This document shows positions 9,512-22,819 of a stretch of 64,000 bases of DNA, piece by piece. Source of the stretch: Flammula alnicola (Eukaryota > Basidiomycota > Agaricomycetes > Agaricales > Strophariaceae); assembly GCA_015499995.1 (NCBI GenBank), contig JADNRV010000046.1:248001-312000 (forward strand). The letters are read 5' to 3'. The first letter of the stretch is position 1; every line of letters begins with the position of its first letter. Position numbers and translations under genes: made by a program. Below the pieces are notes generated by a model. That model was given only the letters and a program-made list of their open reading frames with translations. It was not told the origin of the DNA and searched no databases.

Positions 9512-12500
9512 ATGCTGAGGGCCCTATTTTACGCATATGTTCTTGGAGGAATAACATTTATTCCTCTCCTCATCGGCGTTGTTATCTTCATTACCATCTA
9601 TACCTCTGTACCGGTTGGGGATGCCGACGTCACCAAGAGGACCAGAGGGCGTCTGGAGGCGAGCTCCGTGGAGGACGAGAAGCTAGCCGAAGTGGAACCA
9701 CCAAATGTCGAGACGAACGACGTACCGCGAACCCGCAAAGGTTGGCTTACCATGCGCCGGACATTCGAAGAGTCTGTAGGCGACGGTGGCTATGTCACCC
9801 TCGTCCGTTCTTTCTTGGACTCCCGATCCAAAGACCCCAAAAAATCCCGCCCGAAGGATATGTGGTATGTAGTTCTGAAGGGCAAGGTTCTATACCTCTA
9901 CGAAGACGAGGAGATGACGGAATGTGAGGCGGCGGTGGAGCTCAGTGGTCATCGAGTCATCATCTACCCTGAAAGTTTGCCCGATGGGGAGCTCTTCGCG
10001 AAACGGAACGCTATTTGCTTGAGGCCCAGGTCACCAACACCGGAGAGTATGCCGAGTGTTAGCAAGCAGATGCAGTTCGAAAATGAAGACGTGGATGCCA
10101 AGTTGGACCCGTTATTGGAGGCGGAAAAGAATAAGGATGCGACGCGGGAAGAGGCTTTGGATCCTTCGACGCCGTGGTTTATTTTTGTTCGGTCAAACAT
10201 CGAGATGGAGGATTGGTACTTTTCCCTAATACACGCTTCGGAACAACCGGCCCAAACACCCACCCTCACACCTTTGAGCGCCATCTTCGACCCCGCGCAT
10301 ATGAACCACCTTGTCGCTACCCTGGACGAACAACCCGACGTCATACCTATGCGATGGCTAAACGCACTACTTGGACGTATTTTCCTCAGCCATTATCGAA
10401 CGCACCATCTAGAAGCCTACATCATCGGGAGGCTCATGAAGAAGCTTGCTAAAGTGAAGCGCCCAGCATTCCTCACAGAAATATCCGTCACCCAAGTTTC
10501 CGTGGGTAATAAAGCCCCGATGCTTAGCAAGCCGATGTTGAAGGAACTCACCAAGGAGGGAGACGCATCCATTGAGGTTCATATGAAGTACAAAGGCGAG
10601 ATCCGGATAACTGTAGAAGCCACTGCAGTGATCAATTTGGGTGCCCGGTTCAAGTCCTACACTGTCAAACTGGTGCTCGCGGCCGTCGTGAAGGAGATGG
10701 AAGGCAATCTCTTGATAAAGGTCAAACGGCCTCCCAGTAACCGTATCTGGTACGCATTCACGCAAACGCCGCGGATGGTTTTGGAAGTGGAACCCATTGT
10801 CAGCGACCGCCAAATCACTTGGGGTATGATTCTCAGTACTATTGAATCGAAGTTCAAGGAAATTGTAAGCTTCTTTTTCAAATCTGCAGACATTGGCTTT
10901 TGACCCAAATATATGCAGATCCAAGAGTCGGTGGTTATGCCCAACATGGATGATATCGCGTTCTTTGAGACCGGAGCCTACGAGCATCGCGGCGGCATTT
11001 ACTCAGATGCGTGCAGAAAACCCCATGTTTCGACGACGGCTCCTTCTCCAGTTGCAGAGGATGTTCAGTCCGTTGCCTCTGCTCCTCTGCCGGATACTAC
11101 TTCCATCTCTTCTGGAGAGTCACTTCCTGTGCCCAATGAAGACCCATCTGCCAATCCAGTGGAACGTGCGTCTTCTGCAATGGACGCGCCTTCTTCGACG
11201 ACTACGGCGGACGACTCCACTGATTCATCCCGTAATAATACAAGACGACGCTCGTGGTTCGCTACTGTCCGAAATGAAGACATGTCCGCTTCTGGCCCAA
11301 ATTTCTTGGCCGACACGAACCCGGCTGTTGACTCTGAAGCAAGGCGTGGCCGCACCACCGAGCCCGGACAAGGGACAAGCCCTCGATCACAGTCTACTCC
11401 TAAACCAGAGAGTGTTCATGCAGTCACATCTGAACCATATGAGAAAGAGGGATCTGATGTGTCTCAATCGAATACCCATCTTTCCCCCCAGTCGTCTCGT
11501 CGGTCCTCTTCTCAGCATTCTATCAAGGTCGAACAAGAACCAAAGGGTGAAGCATCCAGAGATATTCGTCCAAAGTCTACTCCAACTACGCCTCGCAAGA
11601 ATTCGGATGCTTCTCAGACCGCTCGTTCGGCTAGTCCTCCTTCGTTCTTTTCCACGCTCAAATCCAAGGCAGCGGCAGCTGACAAGCAGGCCATCAGCAA
11701 TACAGCCAAGGAGGCAATGCGCAAATGGGGAGTCAACTGGGGAGGTTTCAAGAAAGACGCGTCGTCTGGGGATGAAACGTCTCAACCTGGCACTAGCCCA
11801 CCACAGTCTATTCTGCACCCAGAGAATAATTCATTCATGGACAAAGCTCGCAGTAGCTATGCTGAAGTGAGAGCAGCAGTGGCCGAACGGAAAGCACGGG
11901 ATCGGACATCACACGCTGACGATAGCTCAGACTCTATGCAACCGACATCTCCAACACCTAGAACGAGAGTCGTCAGTAATTCGAAGCCGACGCTCCCCAA
12001 TGGATCCGTATATTCTGAAACTCCCATCAACCCTTCCATGTAACATCAGCAGCGCGTCTAACGATTCCTAAACTATCTTCAAAGAAGTCTTCTCCTTCTA
12101 TCAGTCGCGTGAACACTGAGACAGATACCCAGGACTTGCCGGTACCCGAGGAATCTACCAAGCACGCTCCCATTCATGTTCAACCTCAGCGAAAACCATG
12201 TCTATACCCGGAATTCATGCGAGCCATCGTGGAGAGGTCCAGTCTATGGGATATGTCGCTCCGCAGCCACCTCCCCACGCTGGTCCTTCGGAAGCCATGT
12301 TGAAAAACCCCGCTATTCAGACGGTTTACCGGCTCTGGAAAAATCCTGCCGCTCAGGGACACGACTCAGAGGCTCGACATCAAGCCGATTCGCTTGACCA
12401 ACCAGCCGCAGATGCAACTTCTCCGCCTGAACCGCTGACCGATGACGACGGCATGACTATCTTGGTCCCTGCGTCGAACGCCCACTTGTCAACACCGCAG

Positions 12501-12865
12501 CCCATGTTAAAGCCGACGCCACCGCCCTTGCCCCCAAGGTCGACCGCTGCAGTCATGCGGCCCGTCAATAATATATCTTCGGACACACCATCTGCGTCGC
12601 AGACTCTGAAAACTATCGTGCAGAAGGACGAGACCAGCCGTTCACAGCCTACTGCTGAGTCCGTGCCCACGGGCTCCGAGTTACCAGCTCGGCAGTCAAG
12701 TGAGATCCCAGCCGCTGCTTCTGACTCTCATGTGGAGGTTTCTGAAGATATTTCGGGGTCGAACATTGACTTACTTCATCAAATAGCGTAAACACTGAGG
12801 CAGTTCAGGTCGCCAATAACACACCGCCAGCTCTACCTCCTCGAAGGATACAAACGCCCGCCTAA
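9512..12865 (+). CDS. NVJ2: Nvj2/TEX2-like lipid-transfer protein (TM + PH-like + SMP domain)
   Basis: Proteins of this family sit in the ER membrane at contact sites and move lipids through a tubular SMP (synaptotagmin-like mitochondrial lipid-binding) domain. The order seen is an N-terminal membrane anchor (residues ~8-31, [20 protein letters not shown]), a PH-like domain (~80-260, with [19 protein letters not shown] and [18 protein letters not shown]), an SMP domain (~275-480, with [30 protein letters not shown] and [16 protein letters not shown]), then a long Ser/Pro-rich disordered tail ending in PPALPPRR. Intron 10865-10918 is clear. A second at 11976-12049 fits in phase 1. Near 12192-12195 the frame breaks, and one extra A in the AAAA run restores it into [15 protein letters not shown] final intron at 12700-12803 is plausible; otherwise the stop is at 12791. 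Confidence 0.8.
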
Positions 12866-13633
12866 TTCTTCCACCCATTGGCTCATGTCCAACTTGCATC
12901 ATATCATGTACACATCTACTTGCACACATTGTATTTATTTCATTATCATGAGGCAAGACCACTCGTTCAATTCAACCCGAGCTTGCCATTGATTATCTGA
13001 ATATACACATCTCAGTTCCGTCCGATGAGCCATGTACATTGATATGATCTTTCTGCCTCTTGTGCAGCTTGTGCGGAATCTGTGACAGATGATCACATTT
13101 TTAGGGCGTTGTCATGACAGAAGACCATCTGTGAGGTGAGCACAAATACCCACATGCGTTACTTACATACAACAAACCCAGTTCTTCCGAGCTTAAGTTT
13201 CGTTCGAATTGTTATGGGTAAGTACCCGGGTAAAACAAGCAGCAGTAGATTACCTGGTTATACGGAGGTTTCGAATAGACGTGGGCACAGAAGGATTGTG
13301 GAAGTTCCTCCGAAGCTAGTGTTTGTACTAGTCGGCAAAATGGAGGATTTAAGCAAATTTATCCTGGGGCAATGCCACCATCAATCTGGGGCACGAGGAG
13401 ACAGACTTGACGGCGTCTGTCACGTATGGATGGACAGAGCATTCCGGTGTATTGAAGCATTCGATTTCTATCCTCTTGACTATCACGTTCTCTGACGCCG
13501 ACGTCGACGTGTCCAATTCCATTGCGCATTCTCGCAGTTGTCTGAGGTAACATTCTGATCTTCTTGTGAATGCTTTATAGCAACTGACTGCATCTGCAGT
13601 TCTACACTTGGACAGCTGACATCAGCCGTGAAG
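12866..13633. other. Intergenic spacer
   Basis: About 770 bp. An open stretch at 13136-13495 has no splice partners or motifs and I treat it as chance. No RNA gene or repeat is visible. Confidence 0.45.
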
Positions 13634-16600
13634 ATGAGTTTCCATTTTCCAGCACGAGACCCTGCTTTCAATGTTAGACAAGGGTTGGAATCAGCGAAGA
13701 AACGCACTGCACCGATCTCGCTGCTTATTTCACCAAATCTCGACGCACTGTTGGAGCATGAGGAGCGTACGCGAGCACTTTCAGAACCGAGGACTCCAGA
13801 TCATATAGCCAGCAAGTCTCGCCAGTGTCGGTGGCGCCCAGTGCAGAGTTATCCATTGGATTGCCACCTCCGCCTAGACGCTCGCGTGGGCCCAAGTCTC
13901 CGCGTACGCCGTTGTCTGGAAACCTGCGGAGCAACCCACTATTTCCCGAACACATAGAGCCATTGGGTCGGGAAACCGAGATGAGGTTGCTCCCATACAA
14001 GCAGTCCCTCTCTCTCCTGTTAGCTCGTCCACGTCAAACCCGTACATCAATCCAGCTCCCACGTTGGACGAGGTTCTCCGAGTTGGAATCACATCCCAGC
14101 TGTCTGATTCGACTCAAGCCACGACTGTCAAAAGTTACCACGCGAGTACGAGGAGGTGGATGAGGACGACGAACAAAAAACGAAGAGGGAGAACCGTGAC
14201 GGATCAGCCGTAACAGCACTGCCATGGTCCCCGATTGATATAACAAATTGCTCAAACGACAATTCGAAGCAACGATCACACTCAAAATATCCTTCTCTGC
14301 CACTCCCTTATGGAAAATCCGTTGATGCGGCCACACAAAACCTAGAAGCTAGCCAGCCGACTTTTAGCAAGGCTGGATCGCCATTTACCTCCATCCTTAC
14401 CCATCCTCTTATCGCAGCTCAAAGTCGTCGGCGTAAAATAATGAAGCAAAAGGAGGGCTCAGGTAAGTCAGATGTCTCTGAACTCCGGCTGTCGCTTCTA
14501 ATCTTTGCACTTATCATAGTGCCAGACATGCAACAGGCTACTTTGCCCAGCCCGGACGATAGTGAACGCGGCCGCGGCGCCCTGAATAGCGGCGTTGCTA
14601 GCATACCCTGGCGCCGACGCCCCTTGATTTCCCACGCACCACAGTCGTCAGTCTCCTCGTCCGACTCGACGAGCACTTCCTCGACAAATGACCCACCATC
14701 GACTGCGGAGCACGAACCTCGTATCAGTATATCAAGCACCATATACCCTGCAAGCTCTTCCCATTCGCATCCACAATCACTATATAACGAACCCAACAAC
14801 GATATGATGACCTGTATCGCGATTCATTCATGGAGATCTATTCGCCCACGAACCCTGAATTTAACACTGGAAATAATTCACCGGATGCCACTCGACGAGA
14901 CCCTATTTCTCCCATACACTTCGCGGCATCTCCCATCTCTCAAGTTACTACCAACTCATTTGAAGTAGACAACGAACGTTCACATTCTCCCAAACCACCT
15001 ATTCCAACAACTCCTAAGCCTCTATTTACTCGCCCAGCCTTACGATCAAGAGGATCTTCTCCCATGCCTTCCTTGTCTCCGTCTTTTCAAAGGATAAGGA
15101 TCAGAAAATCAGCGAAAAACCTCTACCTCCTACAACGAATTTCCTTGACATGGACGAACGCGCCGACCTTATCAGAAAATCCCGCAAGCTCGCTCGTGTC
15201 TTCGGGCAAACCCCAGACGCAGACGCTATGGCGCAGCAAGACAGTGGACGCTCCATTACCAGCACGTTAATGAATGGCCAACCCCGAAACCGAGTTGCTT
15301 TATCTCTCGCCAATGACCCCCAACGTCCTCCCCGTTCAGCGTGGCGTTCTCCGCCTGACAGTTTTCATCTCACCGGTTCAAGAAGACACTCGATGCCCCT
15401 TAGCCCCGACGACATTTCTTTCCTCAGTATTGTCAGCCCGACGTTCGAGAATCAGCCAACCCGCGCACCACAAACCTTCAGCTCGAAATCGAGGGCGTAT
15501 CATCAAGTGACCTTCCCGTTAATCACGCAATAACCCAAAATAGATCGAATTCCCCAACATCATTCATTGATCTATCAGATGATGAGGGTACTAAGCCAGG
15601 GAAGAAGGCAGCCACACCTCGCTCTCATTCACCCTCTCAGTCAATATTGACGATGACTCCCGACGAGCAAGCCGATGAAGAAAGGAGGCGAAAGCGCGAG
15701 AGGTTGGCGAAACTCCATCGTTTCCTGGGCTCTCGAGTCCCAGCGAATCTCGTTCTTGGTATTGATGATCTTGAGGCCTCTTTACCGCCACCCAGCGTGC
15801 CCCTACTTCATCCAAAGGAGCTTCATCCGAGAGTGATGATAGTTCCCGCAAGACATGGCTCAAGCGCAGAAGGAGTAGTTCGGCCGCTATATTACCCTCG
15901 TCGTGGCCTGAAGAACTTGAGAGAGTGAAAGAAGAGCTCGATGATAAGGAAAAGGCTCTCAATGTGCGCCGGGCGCATAAGATGGAAAAGGTCTGTCACA
16001 TTAATCACTATCTTTGATGCACGTTCTACGAAACTGACCCTTGTGCTCAGGTCTTTGGTGTCGCTCCTCCTCAAACTCTATATCACACTCGCCACTGTCC
16101 AGCGCCTTCAGTGGCAGTCAAGCCAGTAGCTCCTATACCGGTAGCAATTACTCCTGATGCTCAAGCACCCCAACCTGCACAACGAAACCCAAACCGTTCA
16201 GCCTACGTGAAAACCAAGACCAAAAAGAACAATCGCCCTGGTACTTCCGAGTCAAGCAAACAACTCCTGCCAAAGGATTCAGGTAATTCAGGCTTCGGCG
16301 ATCATCATTCATTAAACCCCGGACATTCGTTGATCTACAACCATTATCAACACTCCTTAAATTCATTGAACGATATCCTGGATAAGGTGAGCACAACTGC
16401 AATGCTGCTCCTTGCTCGTATTCTAATTTTATCGCTATTCTTTTTCCAGGACGATAAAGAATCCTTGCAGAACTGCATGAATATTTGAATAACGCCGACC
16501 TTCCCACACCAACGCCCACTGCTGAGAGAGTTTTGCAAACCGTATCGAACGCCGCTTATCTGTTGCGTCTTCCATCAAGTCGGAACGACGAAGGTCGCTG

Positions 16601-16928
16601 CCTGCCAGGACTCCATGATTTCGCTGGCATCTGAATATAGCGTTACCACGCCCAAACCCGAAATTACCTCGTTCCAACTGCGCCGGCGACGGGCGGCGAA
16701 ACTAGCCCAATTCTTCGGAGTTAACTACCGGGAACTCATCAATGATGTCCTGGAGAGTATAGAGAACGGCGTCGAGCACGAACAACAGAGGGGCACTTTA
16801 CGTGCCGAGGAAGTGGAGGTTCGTCTATTTCTTTCATTATTCCACGGCACCCGTTGCTTATTTTCACCTCGTAGGATCTCCTTACGAAGCTTCGCACCTT
16901 GAAAGCCAAACGTACGAGTTTATTCTGA
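13634..16928 (+). CDS. Large unknown basidiomycete protein with three [RK]LAxxFG-like segments
   Basis: Coding traces run continuously, mostly as Ser/Pro-rich disordered sequence. Three short basic helices share a motif: RKSRKLARVFGQTP (near 15170), RERLAKLHRFLGSRVP (near 15695) and RRRAAKLAQFFGVNYRELI (near 16690). The C-terminus is firm: intron 16819-16874 joins ...LRAEEVE to DLLTKLRTLKAKRTSLF and the stop at 16926-16928. Other clear introns lie near 14464-14518, 15991-16050 and 16387-16449. Between exons the frame shifts several times (near 13811, 13978, 14140, 14805 and 16461), and most shifts are repaired by one base in a two- or three-base run. I do not recognise a function. The repeated motif and lack of membrane segments suggest a scaffold or regulatory protein. 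Confidence 0.5.
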
Positions 16929-17059
16929 TATGTGCCACTGGATGTGGTCATGTAGTATGGACTTCGCAAGAATCTCCGTCACGAATCCAAATCACGAAAT
17001 TTGTAATGATCTACTATGTAGCAAATGTAAATTTATATTATCCCAAAAACTGCGCTCAT

Positions 17060-19970
17060 TCATAGAATGACAAGGTCGCCGTGACATGAATGACACCAGA
17101 ATACGTGTGATTCGTCCAAAAATTGCGGGCGGTGGACATGGTGCGCTGCTGCAACGGATGATGTTCGCGAATGGCCATCAGATTGGACCGGAGATAGCGC
17201 TCGAGAGGGAGGCTGGGAGGTTACTTTCACCTCGCTTTCAATGCGCGCCTTGAGCATGCTTAGACTGACTTTTCGTTTATGAAGGGTTTCGGGTGTCATG
17301 GAGTGGTCAAAGATTGTGCGAGAAAGCGGAGGCGGTTGATTTGGTCGATTAGAACCGAAGGATGAACGACGGAGGTCATTCTCTACTGCTCGACTGGCTG
17401 GCCTTGATGGCATAGGAGAGATCCTATGTCCAAGGCGAGAATTGGGTCGCAACTGTGATAATTGCTCTTCCAGTGCGTTGACTTGTTTCTGCAGTTTGTG
17501 GTTTGTTCTCTCTTGTCGAAGACGGTATTCTCCAGGGCCCGGACCTGGGACGTCGCAGCTGAAATTTCCATCGCATGTTGCTGCTTGATTGAACGGAGCA
17601 TTTCATCGTCGAAGGAGCGTGGAGCATCCGACCTTGCTGGCGAGTTGACTATGTCTCGTAGTTCCTCAATTTCGTTGTCGCGGGCAGCAAGTTCAGACCG
17701 CAATGCTTCGATCTCGTTTTGAGCCTGCTCAGGAAATCTTGTTCCTCGTCCTACATACAATGAAGGGTTAAAAAGAAGTTTCTGGCTTGTGAAGTCAGAG
17801 GTACCTACATGAGCTTTCCTTCTTGCTTCTAATTCCTGTTTTAGAGTGTCTAGCTCGTCACCCTGGGTCTGTGTTTGATTCACGAGGAGTTCAATCTCTT
17901 CAAGACGTCGAGCGGCTTCCTGATGTTGATTTGTCCGTTGTGTTTCCAAATTTCGCAGACTAGCGAGGGCAGTATCCAACTCTTCTTGCAGTTCCGCATA
18001 CGCCTTTTGAATGTCGGAGTTGCCGGTTTGAATCTCGCGATGTCGCTTCTCTTGCTCGGACAGCTTTTCTTTCCAACTAGCCTCGATTTGTTCGGTCCGG
18101 TCGCGCGCTTCTCCAAGACTATTTTCCAGCTGAGAAATATCAGAATCCCGAGTGCGTAGTGCGTGTTCTAAGCTTTCCACTTTTTCAGCGAGGTCAAGCT
18201 TCGCGCCTGTTAGTTCGACAATTTTGGGCCGCATTTCATCCAATGATCGCATGAGGTTGTTCCTTCAGCCTGCAGACTTTGTTGAGTCCTCTCGGCATCT
18301 TCAGCCCTTCTGATTGCGCTTTTCAGCTCATTCTGCGTATTCTGGATCTGACGCGTACTGGCTGCCAGAGTCGATGCAGCTTGGCTGAGTTTTTCCTGGT
18401 GCTCTTTGACGGAGGTTTCAAGGGATTCGGACAAGTCTTGCAACCTTGATTTTCTTGAGAAACGGCATCCCTCTCTTTCTCCATCTGGGACAGCTTTTCG
18501 CGAGCATCGGCTAGCTGCGATGTGAGGTCGGAGAGTTTCGAATTTAGGTCTGCTTCTTTGGTTGAAGTCTCGGAGACTTTAGATTCAAGTCCATCCCTCT
18601 CGATTTCAAGGATGTATGCGCCTGTGATAGTTAAAGATGAACCCCCAATCTGACGACGAGTAGAAAACTCAAATACCTGCTTAAGCTTTGCTAACTGGAA
18701 TTCAAGTTCATCTGCACGATCTTGTGTGTGCTTCAGGGAATTCTCGAGGCGCTCCACTCGATCGTCACTTTGTATTTGCTCTTCTAGTTCTCGAAGCTTG
18801 CGCTGAGATTCGTCCGCTTCCTTGCGAAGTTCGGCAGCAGAAGCAGCAGTAAGTTGCAGTTGACGTTCCTGTGTTAACGTGCCAGTCAGTTGTCTGGAAC
18901 TTATTAGGAATATCCAATAACTTGCCTGTTCTTTATACCGTTCCGCCAGGTCCTTTTCTTTACCTTCGGCTCGTTCTGCACGGCTCAATACAGACCGTAC
19001 TTCTGTTCGAAGTTGCAGAACTTGACTATTAAGGCTCTCCGATTTGGTTCGTTCGGCGTCCAGATGATCCGCCAACTCCTGCACCTCTGTCGAATCAAAA
19101 TGAGATTATAATTATCATGATAAAATGCTTACGTACCTGACTCAAAGTTCTCTCGCTTTTGGAGTTCAGATGTGAGATGTGCCTTTTCAGTAACCAACAA
19201 GGATACGGTCCGCTGCTCGTTCTCGAGTGCTGTTTCCGTGTCGTTCTGTAATCTTTGGTAGTTTTGCTCGAGCTCTTCCACGCGTTTACGTTCCGCAACC
19301 AGCAAGGCCTCTGCCTGTTGCGCAGCTTTTCATACAGCTCCTCAGTACCAACAACGCTGATCCATAAAGCGAACTCACCGGCTTCAAAGCTTGGCAGCCG
19401 ACTCACGGCGTCCTTCAAACTTTCATTCTCTTTATAAAGGGTATCTAATTTCTGTTGCAAAGTACCAGCATTATTTGGAGATGGTGGCTTGGGCGGGTGG
19501 TTGGATGAAACTGCAGCAGTAGAAGTTGCGGATACACGGCGAATGGTTGTTGGGGCAGATAGAGCAGGTGGAGGAGGAGGCGAAGCAACACGAGGCAACG
19601 AGGACAGCCATGAAGTGTCTGATGTGTCTTTGTTGGAGAACCTGGTGCATAGTCATCAGTAACCCCATGCTTTCTATGTCCTCGGTCATTGTTGACTACT
19701 GAGATGCACCTACACGTCTCCTAAATCTCGGACATCTTCCTCGACAGTGGGCTCCGAAGGGGCAGGCGAGAAAGTCCGTGAGGGAATCACGGGTGACGCG
19801 ACACCCGAGCTAGCGACAGCAGAGTCCGCAGCCTTTTTCTGCTGCCGTTTCTTAAGCTACCACAAGCGACTGAAATTAAGTAGATGTGCCCGAAGTAAGA
19901 TGAAGCAAGACGGCAAACATACCAAAGCCTTTGCCCTTGCAGCCTTCGCTGCGCGGTCGTCCTCCGACAT
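17060..19970 (-). CDS. Golgin-like long coiled-coil protein
   Basis: The start is ATG at 19970. The N-terminus, MSEDDRAAKAARAKALLKKR, resembles the basic N-terminal tail of GM130/Bug1-type cis-Golgi golgins, a resemblance only. Next comes a Ser/Pro-rich linker, then more than 600 residues of heptad coiled coil (for example LQQKLDTLYKENESLKDAV, HLDAERTKSESLNSQVLQL and SLDEMRPKIVELTGAKLDL). The C-terminal tail is Pro/Ser-rich and ends in ESHVFWCHSCHGDLVIL, with a CxxC pair. Introns of 50-70 bp interrupt the gene; one of 53 bp follows SFEA. Single-base frame breaks at about 18444, 18261 and 17513 are each repaired by one base in a short run, and the coiled coil then reads through. Such proteins tether vesicles at the Golgi. 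The exact golgin is uncertain. Confidence 0.6.
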
Positions 19971-20532
19971 TTGGAGGTGCTGAAAGCCCTTTCAACAACG
20001 CGAAGATTAAGAAGGAATGAGCCAAGATATGCAAGCTACGTAGTATCTGCTCAGTCGCGTCGAGGGTCAATATGCACGCAGTATCATTGCATGCTAAATG
20101 CGGCAGTGATGGTCGTCACAAGGTTTTGGGTAGACACTGACGTGTCTTCACATTCTCACAGACCACGGAGGGAGTGTATGCTATTTAGGCACGACAAATA
20201 AAATAAAAATTCAAATTTGCCTATAGAATCAGAACAAACAGAACAGAAATCAAGGAAAGGTATGAGCAGTGGACAAGGGTAATAAGAAGATGTATGTCAA
20301 CCACGGTCGATGAAAGGTGGTAGGTATCAGAAGGTAAAAAAAGTTAACCAGTAACGACCGACTCGAGCGTCCGTTTCCATCATGTTCGAGGCCTTCGCAG
20401 GTGAGTAATAGATTGATCATATAAGATGTCAGATGCCCCAGTCGTAACAAGGCATTGACTGGGAAAAAAGGAAAATTCTCTTCTAACAGCAGAGATAGCA
20501 CATAACTTAAAGGAAACAAAAGCACAGTTTGT
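19971..20532. other. Intergenic spacer between golgin-like and G-beta genes
   Basis: It holds the promoter side of the golgin-like gene and the 3' flank of the G-beta gene. AT-rich near 20195-20230. No gene supported. Confidence 0.5.
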
Positions 20533-21801
20533 TCATGCCCAAACCTATGAACGAAGTCAGTAAGATGGATGATATGAGAAAGAGGAATAGCATACCCTGA
20601 GAGTGCTGTCCCAACTACCAGTGCAAAGAGCCATGCCGTCAATGCTTACGCCTAAGCAGCTGACTCTGTTTTCATGGCCAGTCAAGACACCGACACGTTC
20701 TCCCTTCAGGGTATCCCAAACGTTACAGGTCCAGTCGTCATAGCCACCGAACAAGATACGACCTGAGATTGAGAAGGCGACGGAGGTGATGCCGCAAAGG
20801 ATGTTATCGTGCGTGAAGGTGTTCAATTCACGATCAGCGCGAATATCAAATAGACGGCAAGAGGCGTCGTCGGAACCAGTGGCAAAAGCATCACCGTTGG
20901 GGAAGAACCTATCGGAAGCAATATTTATTAGACAAGTAGGAATCCCCGGTCAAGTACTGAACACTTACTGGACGGCATTAATGTCAGATTCGTGCCCAGT
21001 AAATGTTTGGGTGGCTCGGCCTGTCCTGATATCCCACAGTTTCGCTGTTGCATCGCAGGCGCCGGAGACGAAGACATTCTGGTTGGGTCCAAGAGAAAGG
21101 CTAGCAACAAAAATTAGGACGAAATGGTATGAATCTCAGAAAATGAAATATACCTCATAACATCACCCGTATGATCGCTGAACTCGACTACTCGTACACC
21201 GGCTTCAATATCCCACAGCATACAGGTCATATCACCAGAACTTGTCACAATTTGACGATCGTTGATGAACCGACAGCAGCTGAGGTAACCGGAATGCGCA
21301 CTCAATTCGCGGGCACCTTTGGCGTTCGTACCATCCTTGTTGTTTAGACTATAGATGGAACAAATATTGTCGAGACCGCCGCAAGCGACGAAGTTGCCGG
21401 ATGGTGAGTAAGCACAGGTCATGACCCAACTTGATCGCAGAGGGATAGCATGGACTTTGTTGGTGGTATAAGCATCCCAGACGATGAGTTTTCCATCCTG
21501 GGAGGCCGACACGAGATGGCGACGATCAGCTGCCCAATGCATGGCGTAAATCTTAGCAAGATGGCCCCTGAGAGCGCGCCTGGGACGCATGACAATGCGG
21601 GGTAAAGCATCAACTTCTGCGGCCATGGCTCGCACTACACAGGTCGTCAATCATCGCAATCGAATCTCGGACGAAGCAGATATACTCACAACTGGTATCG
21701 GCTGATGATTCTCGCTTTGCCCTGATTTTTTCCTTCAGACTTTCGGCCTCTCTACGCGCGGCCGCGATTCGCTCCTGGATATCGCCTTGGTTTTGAGACA
21801 T
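20533..21801 (-). CDS. Heterotrimeric G-protein beta subunit
   Basis: This is the WD40 propeller that pairs with G-gamma at the plasma membrane and relays pheromone and nutrient signals in fungi. The start ATG at 21801 begins [32 protein letters not shown], the N-terminal helix that forms a coiled coil with G-gamma. It is followed by [24 protein letters not shown] and seven WD repeats ([90 protein letters not shown]). Five exons are inferred. The last is only 12 bases (20533-20544), after intron 20545-20595, and encodes VWA-stop. Length is about 350 residues, normal for the family. No frame break was found. Confidence 0.93.
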
Positions 21802-22800
21802 GGTGAATGTGGACAACGGAGGGATATGTAGAGGTCACTGGGGATTTGAGGGCCTAAGGAGGGAACTGAAAGTCAGAAAGCAAGTTGAAACGGCCAGCTG
21901 ACAACAGCAAGTACTTTCAGGGAATAACACGAGTACCCAAGAAACCGTGGGAAAGACGAGTTTTGCAGGTGCTGAGACAACCGATATCTGGTGTACAGAA
22001 CGTACGAAACAGCGAGCAGGGCCGTTGGGGCCAACTAGGGAGGGAAAAGCAAGATGAGAGAAGAGGAAAAGGACACTAGGTGATGGCAGGTATTGACCCC
22101 GGTTGTCCCTTGTACAGCTGTTGATGGCACCTTGCCACCTCCGCAACTTGCCGCTCTCAACCTACTCGCCGCCCAAATTTTGTGTCCTCGCGCTCACCAC
22201 CGCCCGACACTTACATCCCCGACGCTCTCAACATTGTCCACAGAAGACCAGTCTCATTTCCACTCCACTCTCTTATGACTATCTCCTGCAAGCACAACCG
22301 TTCTATTCATGTGGCATTTCAATGTTTCCATTATGGGCAGACCACCCTCACGCTTTCCCAAGTTTCTTGATGCCATCTCTCCATGTCCCGAGCCCCTGTC
22401 ATCTCAAGTCGGTCGGTCAGCAAAGCTCTGTAGTAGCTACACCCCAATGATTATTCACAACCCCCATATACCAGGAGCAGCTATGATGCGGATTCGGGTG
22501 CATTCCCTTCAAGTCTCAGGACAAGTACAAGAACGCTAACAGAGTTCTGACTTCATATAGCATCACTCGAACATTAAAAATCCACTTGACGCTATTATTG
22601 GCCACCAAACGTCTGATTAATACCGGCATACTTGGACTCATTTCCCAAGTATAGGTTAACTGGATATATGCGTGCAACCGGGACCGCGATCAGTGGCAAT
22701 TTTAAATCCACCCGACCTCCCAAGTCGCAGCATAGAAGTCTGCCGTTTCTCATGTTTAAATATCCAAAGAAGACTGATTTACCCGTTTCCAGGTATGCCT
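21802..22800. other. Gene-poor spacer upstream of the G-beta gene
   Basis: This contains the G-beta promoter side. From about 22090 to 22450 it is pyrimidine-rich with several short open frames in different phases, but no splice-consistent gene, RNA gene or repeat that I can support. Confidence 0.4.
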
Positions 22801-22819
22801 TGATTCAGTGACCGTCAGC

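Noticed and set aside
12109..12303. Separate gene downstream of NVJ2
   Set aside because: The following residues ([14 protein letters not shown]) are the expected C-terminal part of the Nvj2-like protein once one A is restored.
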